From assembly GCA_001916055.1 (NCBI GenBank), contig MNRR01000005.1, positions 1 to 22,781 on the forward strand: DNA of 22,781 bases, in the 5' to 3' direction. The translations under genes were made by a program, and so were the position numbers. This document shows positions 1-7,593 of this stretch, piece by piece. Position 1 is the first letter of the stretch. Each line of letters opens with the position of its first letter. The notes beneath the pieces were generated by a model. That model had not been told where the DNA came from, ran no database searches, and saw only the letters and a list, made by a program, of their open reading frames with translations. The DNA is from Clostridium sp. 28_12. Lineage in GTDB: Bacteria; Bacillota; Clostridia; TANB77; CAG-508.

Positions 1-1
1 T

Positions 2-133
2 GGTGGAGATATTACAAGAAAGAAAAAATTACTTGAAAAACAAAAAAGAGGAAAAAAGAGAATGAGACAAATAGGAAATGTAGAAATGCCACAAGAAGCA
101 TTTTTATCAGTACTAAAATTAGATGAGGAATAA
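2..133 (+). CDS. lepA: Elongation factor 4 (LepA), C-terminal end only
   Basis: The first 43 codons of the window, read in frame 2 up to the TAA at 131-133, give the characteristic last segment of LepA/EF-4. It contains [15 protein letters not shown], then [15 protein letters not shown], and ends in SVLKLDEE. This lysine-rich tail followed by the IGNVE-PQEAF-VL motif is the RNA-binding C-terminal end of the family. The family is a ribosomal GTPase that back-translocates or rescues stalled ribosomes. The rest of the gene lies upstream of the window. It probably leads the operon that continues with rlmB, whose start is only 15 bases downstream. Confidence 0.93.
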   Translation, partial: GGDITRKKKLLEKQKRGKKRMRQIGNVEMPQEAFLSVLKLDEE

Positions 134-148
134 AAGAAAGGAGAAATT

Positions 149-1066
149 ATGAGGGCTAATAGAGTAGAAAGAAGAGAACATGAAAGAAGAAAAGGACAAG
201 ATAGAAGAAATTCAGTAGATAGAAGAAAAAATAAAAGAGAAACACCTGAAAGAAGAGGTGAAGAAAGAAGAAAAGAAATAAGAAGAGAAGAAGACAGAGA
301 AGAAAAAAGATTTGATGATCAAATAGAAGGAAGAAACTCAGTATTAGAATTATTAGAAAGTGGAAAAGATATCAATAAAATATATGTAACAAGAGGAGAA
401 AAACATGGTTCTATAAATAAAATTCTTGGAATAGCAAAAGAAAGAAGAATAATAGTTGTAGAAAAAGATAAAAGACAAATGGATGAAATGGCACAAGAAG
501 ACAATTATCAAGGTGTAATAGCAATCGTACCACCATTTGAATATGTAGAAATTCAAGATATTTTACAAAATGCAGCAGAAAAAAATGAAGATCCATTTGT
601 ATTAATACTAGATGGAATAGAAGATCCACATAATTTAGGGTCAATAATAAGAACCGCAGAAACAGCAGGAGTACATGGAATAATAATTCCAAAAAGAAGA
701 GCTGTATCAGTAAACAGCACTGTAAATAAAGCTTCAGCTGGAGCAGTAGAACACATGAAAATAGCAAGAGTAACAAACATAACAGATGCAATAGATGAAC
801 TAAAAAGAGTTGGACTATGGATATGTGGAACAGATATAAATGCAGAAAAATACTACTATAACCAAGATTTAACAGGACCACTAGGAATTGTTATAGGAAA
901 TGAAGGAAAAGGAATAAGCGAAAAAGTAAAGAAGAATTGCGATTTTAATGTTAAAATTCCAATGAAGGGGAAAATAACATCATTAAACGCATCAGTTTCA
1001 ACAGGAATAATAGTATATGAATCAGTAAAACAAAGAATTGCTCAAAGCGCAAAGATGAGCAAGTAA
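149..1066 (+). CDS. rlmB: 23S rRNA (guanosine-2'-O-)-methyltransferase RlmB, TrmH/SpoU family
   Basis: This is a 305-residue SpoU-family RNA 2'-O-methyltransferase. The substrate-binding N-domain starts near residue 58 with IEGRNSVLELLESGKDINKI, which is typical of RlmB/YacO. The three SPOUT motifs follow: motif 1 around residues 157-170 (DPHNLGSIIRTAETAG), motif 2 around 250-256 (GNEGKGI) and motif 3 around 277-286 (SLNASVSTGI). Together they form the knotted SAM-binding site. The family methylates the ribose of a conserved G in 23S rRNA (G2251 in E. coli). The start is supported by AAGGAG six bases upstream. The odd part is residues 1-57, an almost uninterrupted run of Arg, Glu and Lys that is likely disordered and may aid RNA binding. 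Probably cotranscribed with lepA and with the next gene, which starts 10 bases downstream. The exact target base cannot be read from the sequence. Confidence 0.93.
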   Translation: MRANRVERREHERRKGQDRRNSVDRRKNKRETPERRGEERRKEIRREEDREEKRFDDQIEGRNSVLELLESGKDINKIYVTRGEKHGSINKILGIAKERRIIVVEKDKRQMDEMAQEDNYQGVIAIVPPFEYVEIQDILQNAAEKNEDPFVLILDGIEDPHNLGSIIRTAETAGVHGIIIPKRRAVSVNSTVNKASAGAVEHMKIARVTNITDAIDELKRVGLWICGTDINAEKYYYNQDLTGPLGIVIGNEGKGISEKVKKNCDFNVKIPMKGKITSLNASVSTGIIVYESVKQRIAQSAKMSK

Positions 1067-1076
1067 GGAGTAGTAA

Positions 1077-2837
1077 ATGAAAAGTAAAAAAATATTAATA
1101 ATTACATTAATTATAATTTTAGTATTAGCTGTAGCTGGTACAGTATTCGCATATTTGTTTATAGCAACAGATACATTTAAAGGCGATAAAGAATTATTTG
1201 CAAAATATATATCACAAAATTCAGAAACTCTTGAAAAATTTACAGATTTACAAACTAAAAAAGTATACGAAGGATTAAAAGATGAGGAGAAATATGAATC
1301 AGATACTGAAATTAAAGCCACATATTCAGAAGGTGGGGAAGTATCAAATCCAATAAATAATTTATCTGCAAAAATAAATATACAAAAAGATAATACAGAA
1401 GATTATTTCTATGCAGATGGACAAATTTTATATGGAAATGAAAAATATTTAGAAGCGGAAGCAATAAAAGACCAAGAAGCATATGGTGTTAGATTTACAG
1501 ACATTGTAAAACAATTTGTTACAGTAAAAAATGATAGTAAATTAGGTGAAGTTGCTAAAGACCTTGGAACAGATAGTGTAACATTAGAAAAAATCATGGA
1601 TGTAATTGATGGAAAAGAAAATGCAACAGAAGAGATTATATCTAAAGAAGATGTACAAAAAATAAAAGATAAGTATATGAATATAATTACTAACGCAGTA
1701 TCTAATGGTACATTTTCAAGTAATAAAGATGCAAAAATAACATACAATAATAATACTGTTTCAGCAAAAGCATATACAGTTTCTTTAACAAGTGAACAAG
1801 TTGAAGGAATGATAGTAGAGATTTTAAATAATTTAAAAGAAGAAGATAAGATAGGTGAGAAATATCAAGATAAAATTAATGATATTATCAGCAATATAAC
1901 AGATGAAAAAGAAATACCAGCAGTAAAAATAACTGTGTATGAGCAAAACAAAAAAACGATTAGAACAGCAATAGAAATTACAAGTTTAGCTAAAATAACA
2001 GTTGAAAATACGGACGAAAATAATGAGCTAAAAACTAAAATACAAATTTCAGGCATAAGTACTGAAACAACAGAAGAATATAATATTGAAATAACAAAGA
2101 AAACTGATGAAAATCAAGAAAATGTAGAAGCAGTATTAAGTGTAACAAATGGTGATGATACATATCAAGCTGGAATTTCAAATACTTTAAAGAATTCTGA
2201 TTCTGAAATACAGATTAAAACTATATTTGAATATAAAAAAGATATTCTAACTGCTGCGTTAAACCTAAACAATAATATAATATTAGGAGATAGTTTTGAA
2301 AAGAAACAGTCATTAGCAAATAATAATTATGTCCTAAATGATGCCACAGCAGAATCAAGACAAAAAGTAATAACACAATTAAAACAAGTGGTTCCAGAAA
2401 AGATGACAACTAGAATGGGGTTATTGATGGAAGCAATAGGGCTAAAACAAAATAATGTGACGGAAACTGAAAAACCAGAAAGTGAAATGACACAAGTTGA
2501 TATAAATAAATTTAATGCGAAATTTGAGTTCTTCACAGGAGATGAGGTTACACCTGAAAACGTAAAAACATTGATTGGAATTGCAAAAGAAAATTTAGGA
2601 AGCTATGAAATTAATATAGTAGAAGATTCACAGAACTCAGGAAATACTACAACTACTGACCCAGAAAAAATTAAATATAGTATAAAATTGAAAATAGAAA
2701 AAGGAAAAACTAATGAAGATGGGACAAACCAAATTTTGGCGAAAATAAGTGATAAGAAAAAATACAAAGTTTCAATATTCTATAAAGAACAAAACAACAT
2801 GATTGATTATATAACAATAGATGAAGCAGCTAAATAA
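1077..2837 (+). CDS. Membrane-anchored extracytoplasmic protein of unknown function
   Basis: A 586-residue protein that I do not recognise. Residues 4-29 form one hydrophobic segment after a short Lys-rich start (MKSKK), which suggests a signal anchor with the rest of the chain outside the cell. The remainder is polar, rich in Lys, Glu, Asn and Thr, with alternating beta-type stretches and no cysteine. No catalytic motif, LPXTG sorting signal or repeat is evident. The C-terminal 60 residues (IKYSIKLKIEKGK onward) look like an antiparallel beta domain. The start is set by AAGGAG seven bases upstream. It lies 10 bases after rlmB and 20 bases before a sortase gene, so it may share a transcript with cell-envelope genes. 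A role as a surface or wall-associated protein is inference only. Confidence 0.85.
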   Translation: MKSKKILIITLIIILVLAVAGTVFAYLFIATDTFKGDKELFAKYISQNSETLEKFTDLQTKKVYEGLKDEEKYESDTEIKATYSEGGEVSNPINNLSAKINIQKDNTEDYFYADGQILYGNEKYLEAEAIKDQEAYGVRFTDIVKQFVTVKNDSKLGEVAKDLGTDSVTLEKIMDVIDGKENATEEIISKEDVQKIKDKYMNIITNAVSNGTFSSNKDAKITYNNNTVSAKAYTVSLTSEQVEGMIVEILNNLKEEDKIGEKYQDKINDIISNITDEKEIPAVKITVYEQNKKTIRTAIEITSLAKITVENTDENNELKTKIQISGISTETTEEYNIEITKKTDENQENVEAVLSVTNGDDTYQAGISNTLKNSDSEIQIKTIFEYKKDILTAALNLNNNIILGDSFEKKQSLANNNYVLNDATAESRQKVITQLKQVVPEKMTTRMGLLMEAIGLKQNNVTETEKPESEMTQVDINKFNAKFEFFTGDEVTPENVKTLIGIAKENLGSYEINIVEDSQNSGNTTTTDPEKIKYSIKLKIEKGKTNEDGTNQILAKISDKKKYKVSIFYKEQNNMIDYITIDEAAK

Positions 2838-2857
2838 AAATAGGAAAGGAGGAACAT

Positions 2858-3577
2858 ATGAATCAAATACTTGTAACTGAAAAAATATATGTAACACCAG
2901 AATTAAAAAGAAAAAAGAAGATGTACAAAATACTTTTTGTGATTTCAATACTTCTTATAATAGCTTTATTTGCTGCTTATATTTATGCAGAATATGATAG
3001 AAATAAACAAGCTGGAATTTCTGGAGATATATTGTCGTTTTTAAATAAGAAAAATGATACAACAACAATTGGTGCAAGTGAAAATGCTTTAGTAGTTAAA
3101 ATTACTCAAGAAGTTGCGCAAGAAGCAGAGGAAGAAAACGAAAACATAAATCAAAGTTCTCAGCTAAAAATGGCAACTGCAACATCCAAATATGTTGCTC
3201 CTAATGGTAAAGAATATGACACAATAGGTATTGTAAAAATTCCTAAAATAAATATAAGTTATCCGATTTTAGCACAAACGACAAATGTAGAATTGATGAA
3301 AGTAGCGCCTTATAAATTCTGGGGTGCAAATCCAAATGAGGTAGGAAATTTTTGTGTTATAGGACACAATTATAGAAGAAAAGGTGTATTCTTTAGTGAT
3401 GTTCCTTCACTTAATGTTGGAGATATAGTAGAAATACAAGATTTAAGTCAAAGAACAGTAGAATATGAAGTATATGATTTACATACTGTAAGCCCAAATG
3501 ACAGGTCTGATACAACGCAATATACTAATGGCAAAAGAGAAGTTACATTAATAACTTGTACAGATCTTCTTTCATAA
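2858..3577 (+). CDS. Sortase, truncated before the catalytic arginine
   Basis: A 239-residue sortase-family transpeptidase. Residues 1-23 are basic and cytoplasmic, about 24-45 form one membrane helix, and a Glu/Asn-rich linker leads to the catalytic domain from about residue 125 (YDTIGIVKIPKINISYPIL). The catalytic His is H170 in IGHNYRRKGVFFSDV and the catalytic Cys is C234 in VTLITCTD. Sortases join surface proteins to the wall or to each other through a thioacyl intermediate on this Cys. The family has a third essential residue, an Arg usually 7-13 residues after the Cys on the last strand. Here the protein ends five residues after C234, so the Arg is absent. The gene could be inactive, recently truncated, or carry a sequence error. 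AAAGGAGG lies six bases before the ATG. No LPXTG-type substrate is encoded in the window. Confidence 0.9.
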   Translation: MNQILVTEKIYVTPELKRKKKMYKILFVISILLIIALFAAYIYAEYDRNKQAGISGDILSFLNKKNDTTTIGASENALVVKITQEVAQEAEEENENINQSSQLKMATATSKYVAPNGKEYDTIGIVKIPKINISYPILAQTTNVELMKVAPYKFWGANPNEVGNFCVIGHNYRRKGVFFSDVPSLNVGDIVEIQDLSQRTVEYEVYDLHTVSPNDRSDTTQYTNGKREVTLITCTDLLS

Positions 3578-3611
3578 TATGTAGAAAGGTATTATGAAAG
3601 GGGATTTTTTT

Positions 3612-4292
3612 ATGGCAAAAATATTGATATATAATCAAAACACTAATAGAATGGAAACATTTTTTAGAGGCGAGAATGAAGCAATGCCATATAACACATA
3701 TGGAACATTAAAAGTGAAAGAATTTAGAGGTTCAAGTAAAAGTAATATACTTTGGACAGATTTACGTACTATGCAAGCTTGGAATAGCCAAAGATATTTA
3801 TATGGTGGTCCAATACCAGTTGGTTTTGCATTCAAAAGGTCATATGAAGGTGGACATGGAAGCCAGAGTCAACATTATGCAGGAACTGCATTTGATGTAG
3901 CTCAAGGGTGGACGAATGCACAAAGAAGTGTTTTAAGAAGAAGTGCACAGAATTCTGGTATATGGTCTTATGTAGAACCAGTATCTTTGTCACCAACTTG
4001 GGTACATTTTGATAAAAGGTTTGGAACTCCAGCTTGTAGTTCTGGAGGATATCCACTAATCAGACAAGGGAGTAGAGGAAATTATGTGTGCATAGCACAA
4101 GATGATTTAAATACACTAGGATATAGAACAGGCGGACTTGATGGAGTATATGGAGCTCAAACAGTAGATGCAGTAAAAAGATACCAAGCATCAAGAGGAT
4201 TAGCATCAGATGGAATTGTTGGATGTAATACATGGAGATCTTTACAAGAAAATGTTGTAGGAGCTGGAAAAACAAGCACAACAATCAACTAA
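3612..4292 (+). CDS. M15-type peptidoglycan peptidase with C-terminal peptidoglycan-binding domain
   Basis: A 226-residue cell-wall hydrolase (from the start chosen). The N-terminal two thirds carry the peptidase M15 (D-Ala-D-Ala carboxypeptidase/endopeptidase) zinc motif SQHYAGTAFD, fitting the SxHxxGxAxD pattern with H88 and D95 as ligands, and a third ligand H132 in WVHFDKR. Residues about 150-215 form a PG_binding_1 repeat (LIRQGSRGNYV, DGVYGAQTVDAVKRYQ, DGIVGCNTWRSL). There is no signal peptide, as in some spore-cortex enzymes and endolysins, so how it reaches the wall is unclear. The ATG at 3612 is preferred because AAAGGGG lies eight bases upstream and MAKILIYNQNT is a plausible family start. 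An in-frame ATG at 3594 with AAAGG upstream is the alternative. It follows the sortase at once, so the two may be cotranscribed. Whether it acts in growth, sporulation or lysis cannot be decided. Confidence 0.9.
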   Translation: MAKILIYNQNTNRMETFFRGENEAMPYNTYGTLKVKEFRGSSKSNILWTDLRTMQAWNSQRYLYGGPIPVGFAFKRSYEGGHGSQSQHYAGTAFDVAQGWTNAQRSVLRRSAQNSGIWSYVEPVSLSPTWVHFDKRFGTPACSSGGYPLIRQGSRGNYVCIAQDDLNTLGYRTGGLDGVYGAQTVDAVKRYQASRGLASDGIVGCNTWRSLQENVVGAGKTSTTIN

Positions 4293-4346
4293 ATAATAAA
4301 AAAAGAAAAAAATTTTAAAATTTTTGAAAAAATTTAAAAAAAGGTA

Positions 4347-4375
4347 TTGACAATAGTAAAAAAAAATAGTATACT
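4347..4375 (+). promoter_or_regulatory. Sigma-A promoter of the tRNA operon
   Basis: TTGACA at 4347-4352 and TATACT at 4370-4375 are separated by exactly 17 bases. An A-rich stretch upstream could act as an UP element. The promoter lies 20 bases before the first base of tRNA-Val and is a near-perfect match, as expected for stable RNA genes. Confidence 0.85.
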
Positions 4376-4394
4376 TAGTCTTGTCGAAAGACAT

Positions 4395-4470
4395 GGTCGC
4401 TTAGCTCAGCTGGGAGAGCATCTGCCTTACAAGCAGAGGGTCATAGGTTCGAGCCCTATAGCGACCACCA
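4395..4470 (+). tRNA. tRNA-Val (anticodon TAC)
   Basis: A complete 76-base cloverleaf. The acceptor strands GGTCGCT and AGCGACC pair over 7 bp, followed by discriminator A and an encoded CCA at 4468-4470. The anticodon arm TCTGC-CTTACAA-GCAGA places TAC at 4428-4430, and the T loop is TTCGAGC. First gene of the Val-Asp-Phe operon. Its last eight bases are also the only candidate for the 5' end of the following tRNA-Asp. Confidence 0.95.
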
Positions 4471-4537
4471 TGTTTTACGGTAGAACGCTAGCCTGTCACG
4501 CTAGAGGTCGACGGTTCGAGCCCGTTCCAGGTCGCCA
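4463..4537 (+). tRNA. tRNA-Asp (anticodon GTC), acceptor stem degenerate and overlapping tRNA-Val
   Basis: The 3' two thirds are a normal tRNA-Asp. The anticodon arm is CTAGC-CTGTCAC-GCTAG with GTC at 4495-4497. The T arm is GACGG-TTCGAGC-CCGTT, the 3' acceptor strand is CCAGGTC, then discriminator G and encoded CCA at 4535-4537. A D arm with GG (GTTT-TACGGTA-GAAC) is also present. The 5' acceptor strand should be close to GACCTGG, but counting back gives GACCACC at 4463-4469, which pairs at only four of seven positions. Those bases belong to the tRNA-Val 3' end. One transcript could not yield both mature tRNAs, so this copy may be non-functional, the product of a small deletion or an assembly join. 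Confidence 0.65.
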
Positions 4538-4569
4538 TTTTTTTGTTAATTTGTAAACGTATACAAAAT

Positions 4570-4645
4570 GCCTCGATAGCTCAGTTGGTAGAGCAAGGGA
4601 CTGAAAATCCCTGTGTCACTGGTTCGATTCCCGTTCGAGGCACCA
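4570..4645 (+). tRNA. tRNA-Phe (anticodon GAA)
   Basis: A complete 76-base cloverleaf. Acceptor strands GCCTCGA and TCGAGGC pair perfectly, with discriminator A and encoded CCA at 4643-4645. The anticodon arm AGGGA-CTGAAAA-TCCCT places GAA at 4603-4605, and the T loop is TTCGATT. Last gene of the tRNA operon. Confidence 0.96.
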
Positions 4646-4655
4646 AATTTTACCT

Positions 4656-4682
4656 ATAAGCTATATAAGCTTATGTTTTTTT
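4656..4682 (+). terminator. Possible weak terminator of the tRNA operon
   Basis: ATAAGCT and AGCTTAT form a 7-bp stem around the loop ATATA, followed by G and eight T. The stem has only two G-C pairs, so termination may be leaky. Its position 11 bases after the tRNA-Phe CCA supports the call. Confidence 0.5.
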
Positions 4683-4735
4683 GCATAATAAATAATAAAT
4701 AAGGTTAAAGAAAAAATAAAGTCAAAAAATTAAAA

Positions 4736-4768
4736 AAATAGCAAGAATTTCCTTGCTATTTTTTTTAT
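4736..4768 (+). terminator. Rho-independent terminator
   Basis: AAATAGCAAG and CTTGCTATTT form a perfect 10-bp stem with a six-base loop, and the T run at 4760-4767 follows at once. It probably backs up the weak hairpin at 4656-4682 and insulates the next operon. Confidence 0.85.
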
Positions 4769-4781
4769 TCTAGTGTATGAT
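4753..4781 (+). promoter_or_regulatory. Probable sigma-A promoter of the 4830-8739 operon
   Basis: TTGCTA (4753-4758) and TATGAT (4776-4781) are 17 bases apart, 48 bases upstream of the first gene. The -35 box is only a 4/6 match and lies inside the right arm of the preceding terminator. Confidence 0.45.
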
Positions 4782-4829
4782 ATAGGGGTAGAAAATATAT
4801 GAACCAAGTGAAAGGAAAGGAAATGCGGT

Positions 4830-5231
4830 ATGAAGAGAATAGTTGCAATTGTTGTATTACTAATGATGATAGTAATATTTGGATGTAACCAAGTATATGC
4901 AGCAGAAAATATAATTGACCAACAAAACGAAAGTCAATTAATAAAAATTAAAGAAAATTCGGCAAAAACATTAGAAGAATATAAACAAAAATATGGTTCA
5001 GATGCATATGGATTAACAGCATATGTTTTGAACATAATAAGAATATACAGTATACCATTATGTTTTCTTGGAATTGCAGTAAGTGCAATATATCAATATG
5101 TGATAGGAATAAGAAAACTAGACACGCAGGAAAAAGGTTTAGTAATGATGATATCATTCGTAACTATATTAGTAATATGCCAGATTTTACCTCTTGCATT
5201 TGCAATAGTAGTAAAATTTGGAAGGGGGTAA
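4830..5231 (+). CDS. Small exported/membrane protein with two C-terminal helices, pilin-like architecture
   Basis: A 133-residue protein without a recognised family. Residues 1-25 form a classic signal peptide (MKRIVAIVVLLMMIVIFGC then VYAAE), with a likely cleavage after YAA. A Cys at residue 19 could also suggest a lipobox, but the context is poor. A charged helix follows (SQLIKIKENSAKTLEEYKQK). Two hydrophobic helices at about 70-92 and 105-127 are separated by a basic loop (RKLDTQEKG), and the tail is short. This layout resembles VirB2/TrbC-type pilin subunits or small integral subunits of secretion systems, but I see no diagnostic motif. It ends 3 bases before the CpaE-like gene and almost certainly shares its transcript, so it may be the membrane partner of that protein. 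Confidence 0.8.
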   Translation: MKRIVAIVVLLMMIVIFGCNQVYAAENIIDQQNESQLIKIKENSAKTLEEYKQKYGSDAYGLTAYVLNIIRIYSIPLCFLGIAVSAIYQYVIGIRKLDTQEKGLVMMISFVTILVICQILPLAFAIVVKFGRG

Positions 5232-5234
5232 CAA

Positions 5235-7574
5235 ATGAAAGTTTTATTTGCAGTAAGTAATGAAAGTACATCACAAGCAATAATTAAAAAATATCAAACA
5301 GAATATAAACAAATAATATCATATAAAAATGTTTATTACTTTAATGCAATATTAAAAGAATTACAAAGAGATAAAACATATGATAGAATAGTAATAAGCG
5401 AAGACTTGGAACAGTATGTAAATACTGATTATGAACAAATGGATAAGTTTTTATTTGATAGATTAGACAGTATTAGTGATGAAGCATCAAATTCAAAAGG
5501 AGAAAACATTCCAATAATATTAATATGTACAGAAAGAAGAAATAAATCTGAACAAATATTAGTAAAACTATTTGGAATAGGGATATATGATGCTTTATTA
5601 GGAAATGATAGAAGTGCAAGTGAAGTATGTAAATTAATAAAAAGACCACGTTCAAAAAAGGATGCAAAAATTTATTATAAGATAGATACAGAAGATGTAA
5701 CATATGAAAAAGATGATGAAAATGATGTAAGTGAATTAGAAATTCAAAACATATTAGCACATTATAAAAGAATAGGAAATGACGAGGCAAAATATGTAGA
5801 GAGTTTTGATAGCATTGCAAGTCAATATAATGATGCACAATTAAAAGTAATAAGTAAATGCTTACCATCAAATGTACGAGCAGTTCTTGAAGTGAAATCA
5901 CCAAAATATCAACAAATAAATTCATATACGAATAAAATTTCTAATCAAGTAAGGGTTGAGAAAAGAGAAGAAAAACTTGGAACAAGTGAAATACTATTAA
6001 AAAATAGTAGAATTAAGAAACCAAGTGAACCTGTTGTTATACCATCTGCAATAGGGGAAAATAAGAGAAAAATTCTTGTGAGACAACACCATAATGTTGA
6101 ACCAATCGAAGTAATGGCTACAAAAAAAGTAATGAAACAAGATAACATACAAGGAGAATCAGAAAATTATATAGGAGAAAATGAAAATATATCAATACCA
6201 GAGGAAGTTCCACAACCAGTAAAACGTGGGAGAGGAAGACCAAGAAAAAATGCTGTAGTAGAACCAAATGTTGACCAACCTAAAAGAAAAAGAGGAAGAC
6301 CAAGGAAAAATGCAGAAGAAAATAATATAATTCAAGAAATGCAAAAACCAGAACAAGAAGAGGAAGCAATATTACCAGGATTTGAAAATGAGGAAGAAGA
6401 AACAATATTGCCAGGATTTGAAGATACTACTGAAGAAAAAGTAGAAATGCCGGCTTTTGAAGAAGATGAAGAAGAAACAGTATTGCCTGGATTTAAAAAT
6501 AGTGAGGAAGAAAACGAGGAAGAGGAAGAAGAAGCAACGCTTCCAGGATTTGAGGACAATACAAAGATGGAAGAGCAATATACAAATGTATTGAACAATT
6601 TAAGAAATTCAAATGAGCAAGAAAATAATAGTAATATGCCAATAGAACTTAATGAAAAAGAAGAAGAGCAATATCCTGAACTAGATATAAATAGCATCAT
6701 TAAGCCAAATCAAAAATTAGTTGCATTTTTGGGAACTAGTAAAAATGGTACATCATTTTTAGTTAATAATGTAGCAGAAATATTAGTTGCAAATGGAATA
6801 AATACAGCAATATTAGATTTGACACATAATAGGAATGCATATTATATTTATACAAAAAATGAAGATGATTTAAGAGAACAGTCAAATTATATAATGAACA
6901 ACTTAAAAGCTGGTAGAGCAAATGGTATTCAAGAAAGCAAAAATTTAACTGTATATACATCACCATTTGAAGATGATGAAAATTTAAAAGCAGTAGAACC
7001 AATATTAGAAACTTTATTACAAATGCATACAGTTGTTTTAATGGATTGTGATTTTACTACACCTATGAGATATTTCAAATATGCACAAGAAATATATTTG
7101 GTACAATCAATGGATATATTAACAATCCAACCACTTACAGCATTTTTAAGACAATTAAGTGATAAAGGAATGTTTGAAGAATCAAAAGCAAGAGTTGTAT
7201 TAAATAAATTTATTAGAACGAAAGAAATAAGAGAAGAAATACTTATAGGAGGAATTTCAATATATAATGATGCTGCTATGACAGTTAGAAAAGAACTATT
7301 TGATAGAAGAAATGTAAAACATATAACAATACCATTTGATTTGAAATCATATTTAAGATATTTAGATGGGTTAGTAACATGTGATATATCATTAAAAGGC
7401 TATACAAAGGACTTTTTACAAAGTTTAAAAAATTTAGCTGGTATGGTATATGGAATAGGAAATACTAAAAAAGAAAAATATACACCACCATCAATCAGAA
7501 ATAATAGTATCAACAATAATGGATTTTCAACCAAAATGAATAACACGTTAGACCAAATGAAAAGAAATTATTAG
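5235..7574 (+). CDS. CpaE/MinD-like protein with AT-hooks, acidic LPGF repeats and degenerate P-loop
   Basis: A 779-residue multidomain protein. Residues 1-150 alternate beta strands and helices like a receiver domain (MKVLFAVSN, IPIILICTE) but lack an obvious phosphoacceptor site, as in CpaE. Residues about 329-362 hold two AT-hook motifs (GRGRPRKN and KRGRPRKN). Residues about 375-440 hold five spaced copies of an LPGFE-like motif in Glu-rich sequence. From about residue 490 a SIMIBI/ParA-MinD-type ATPase fold begins with LVAFLGTSKNGTSFLVNNVA. The deviant Walker A has the first Lys but Thr in place of the usual second P-loop Lys. The Walker B-like strand is VVLMDCDF near 599-606. CpaE proteins place Tad pilus machinery at the cell pole. 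The degenerate P-loop suggests a scaffold rather than an active ATPase, and the AT-hooks suggest binding to AT-rich DNA. Both are inference. Second gene of the operon 4830-8739. Confidence 0.85.
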   Translation: MKVLFAVSNESTSQAIIKKYQTEYKQIISYKNVYYFNAILKELQRDKTYDRIVISEDLEQYVNTDYEQMDKFLFDRLDSISDEASNSKGENIPIILICTERRNKSEQILVKLFGIGIYDALLGNDRSASEVCKLIKRPRSKKDAKIYYKIDTEDVTYEKDDENDVSELEIQNILAHYKRIGNDEAKYVESFDSIASQYNDAQLKVISKCLPSNVRAVLEVKSPKYQQINSYTNKISNQVRVEKREEKLGTSEILLKNSRIKKPSEPVVIPSAIGENKRKILVRQHHNVEPIEVMATKKVMKQDNIQGESENYIGENENISIPEEVPQPVKRGRGRPRKNAVVEPNVDQPKRKRGRPRKNAEENNIIQEMQKPEQEEEAILPGFENEEEETILPGFEDTTEEKVEMPAFEEDEEETVLPGFKNSEEENEEEEEEATLPGFEDNTKMEEQYTNVLNNLRNSNEQENNSNMPIELNEKEEEQYPELDINSIIKPNQKLVAFLGTSKNGTSFLVNNVAEILVANGINTAILDLTHNRNAYYIYTKNEDDLREQSNYIMNNLKAGRANGIQESKNLTVYTSPFEDDENLKAVEPILETLLQMHTVVLMDCDFTTPMRYFKYAQEIYLVQSMDILTIQPLTAFLRQLSDKGMFEESKARVVLNKFIRTKEIREEILIGGISIYNDAAMTVRKELFDRRNVKHITIPFDLKSYLRYLDGLVTCDISLKGYTKDFLQSLKNLAGMVYGIGNTKKEKYTPPSIRNNSINNNGFSTKMNNTLDQMKRNY

Positions 7575-7593
7575 TAACGGAGGGGGATAAAAG

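Noticed and set aside
4347..4556. A 69-codon ORF across the tRNA genes
   Set aside because: It is a reading of tRNA-Val and tRNA-Asp; translated tRNAs often give sequences like GRLAQLGEHLPYKQRV.
6332..6700. Minus-strand ORFs rich in Ser or Phe opposite the LPGF repeats
   Set aside because: They are shadows of the repetitive Glu-rich part of the CpaE-like gene.
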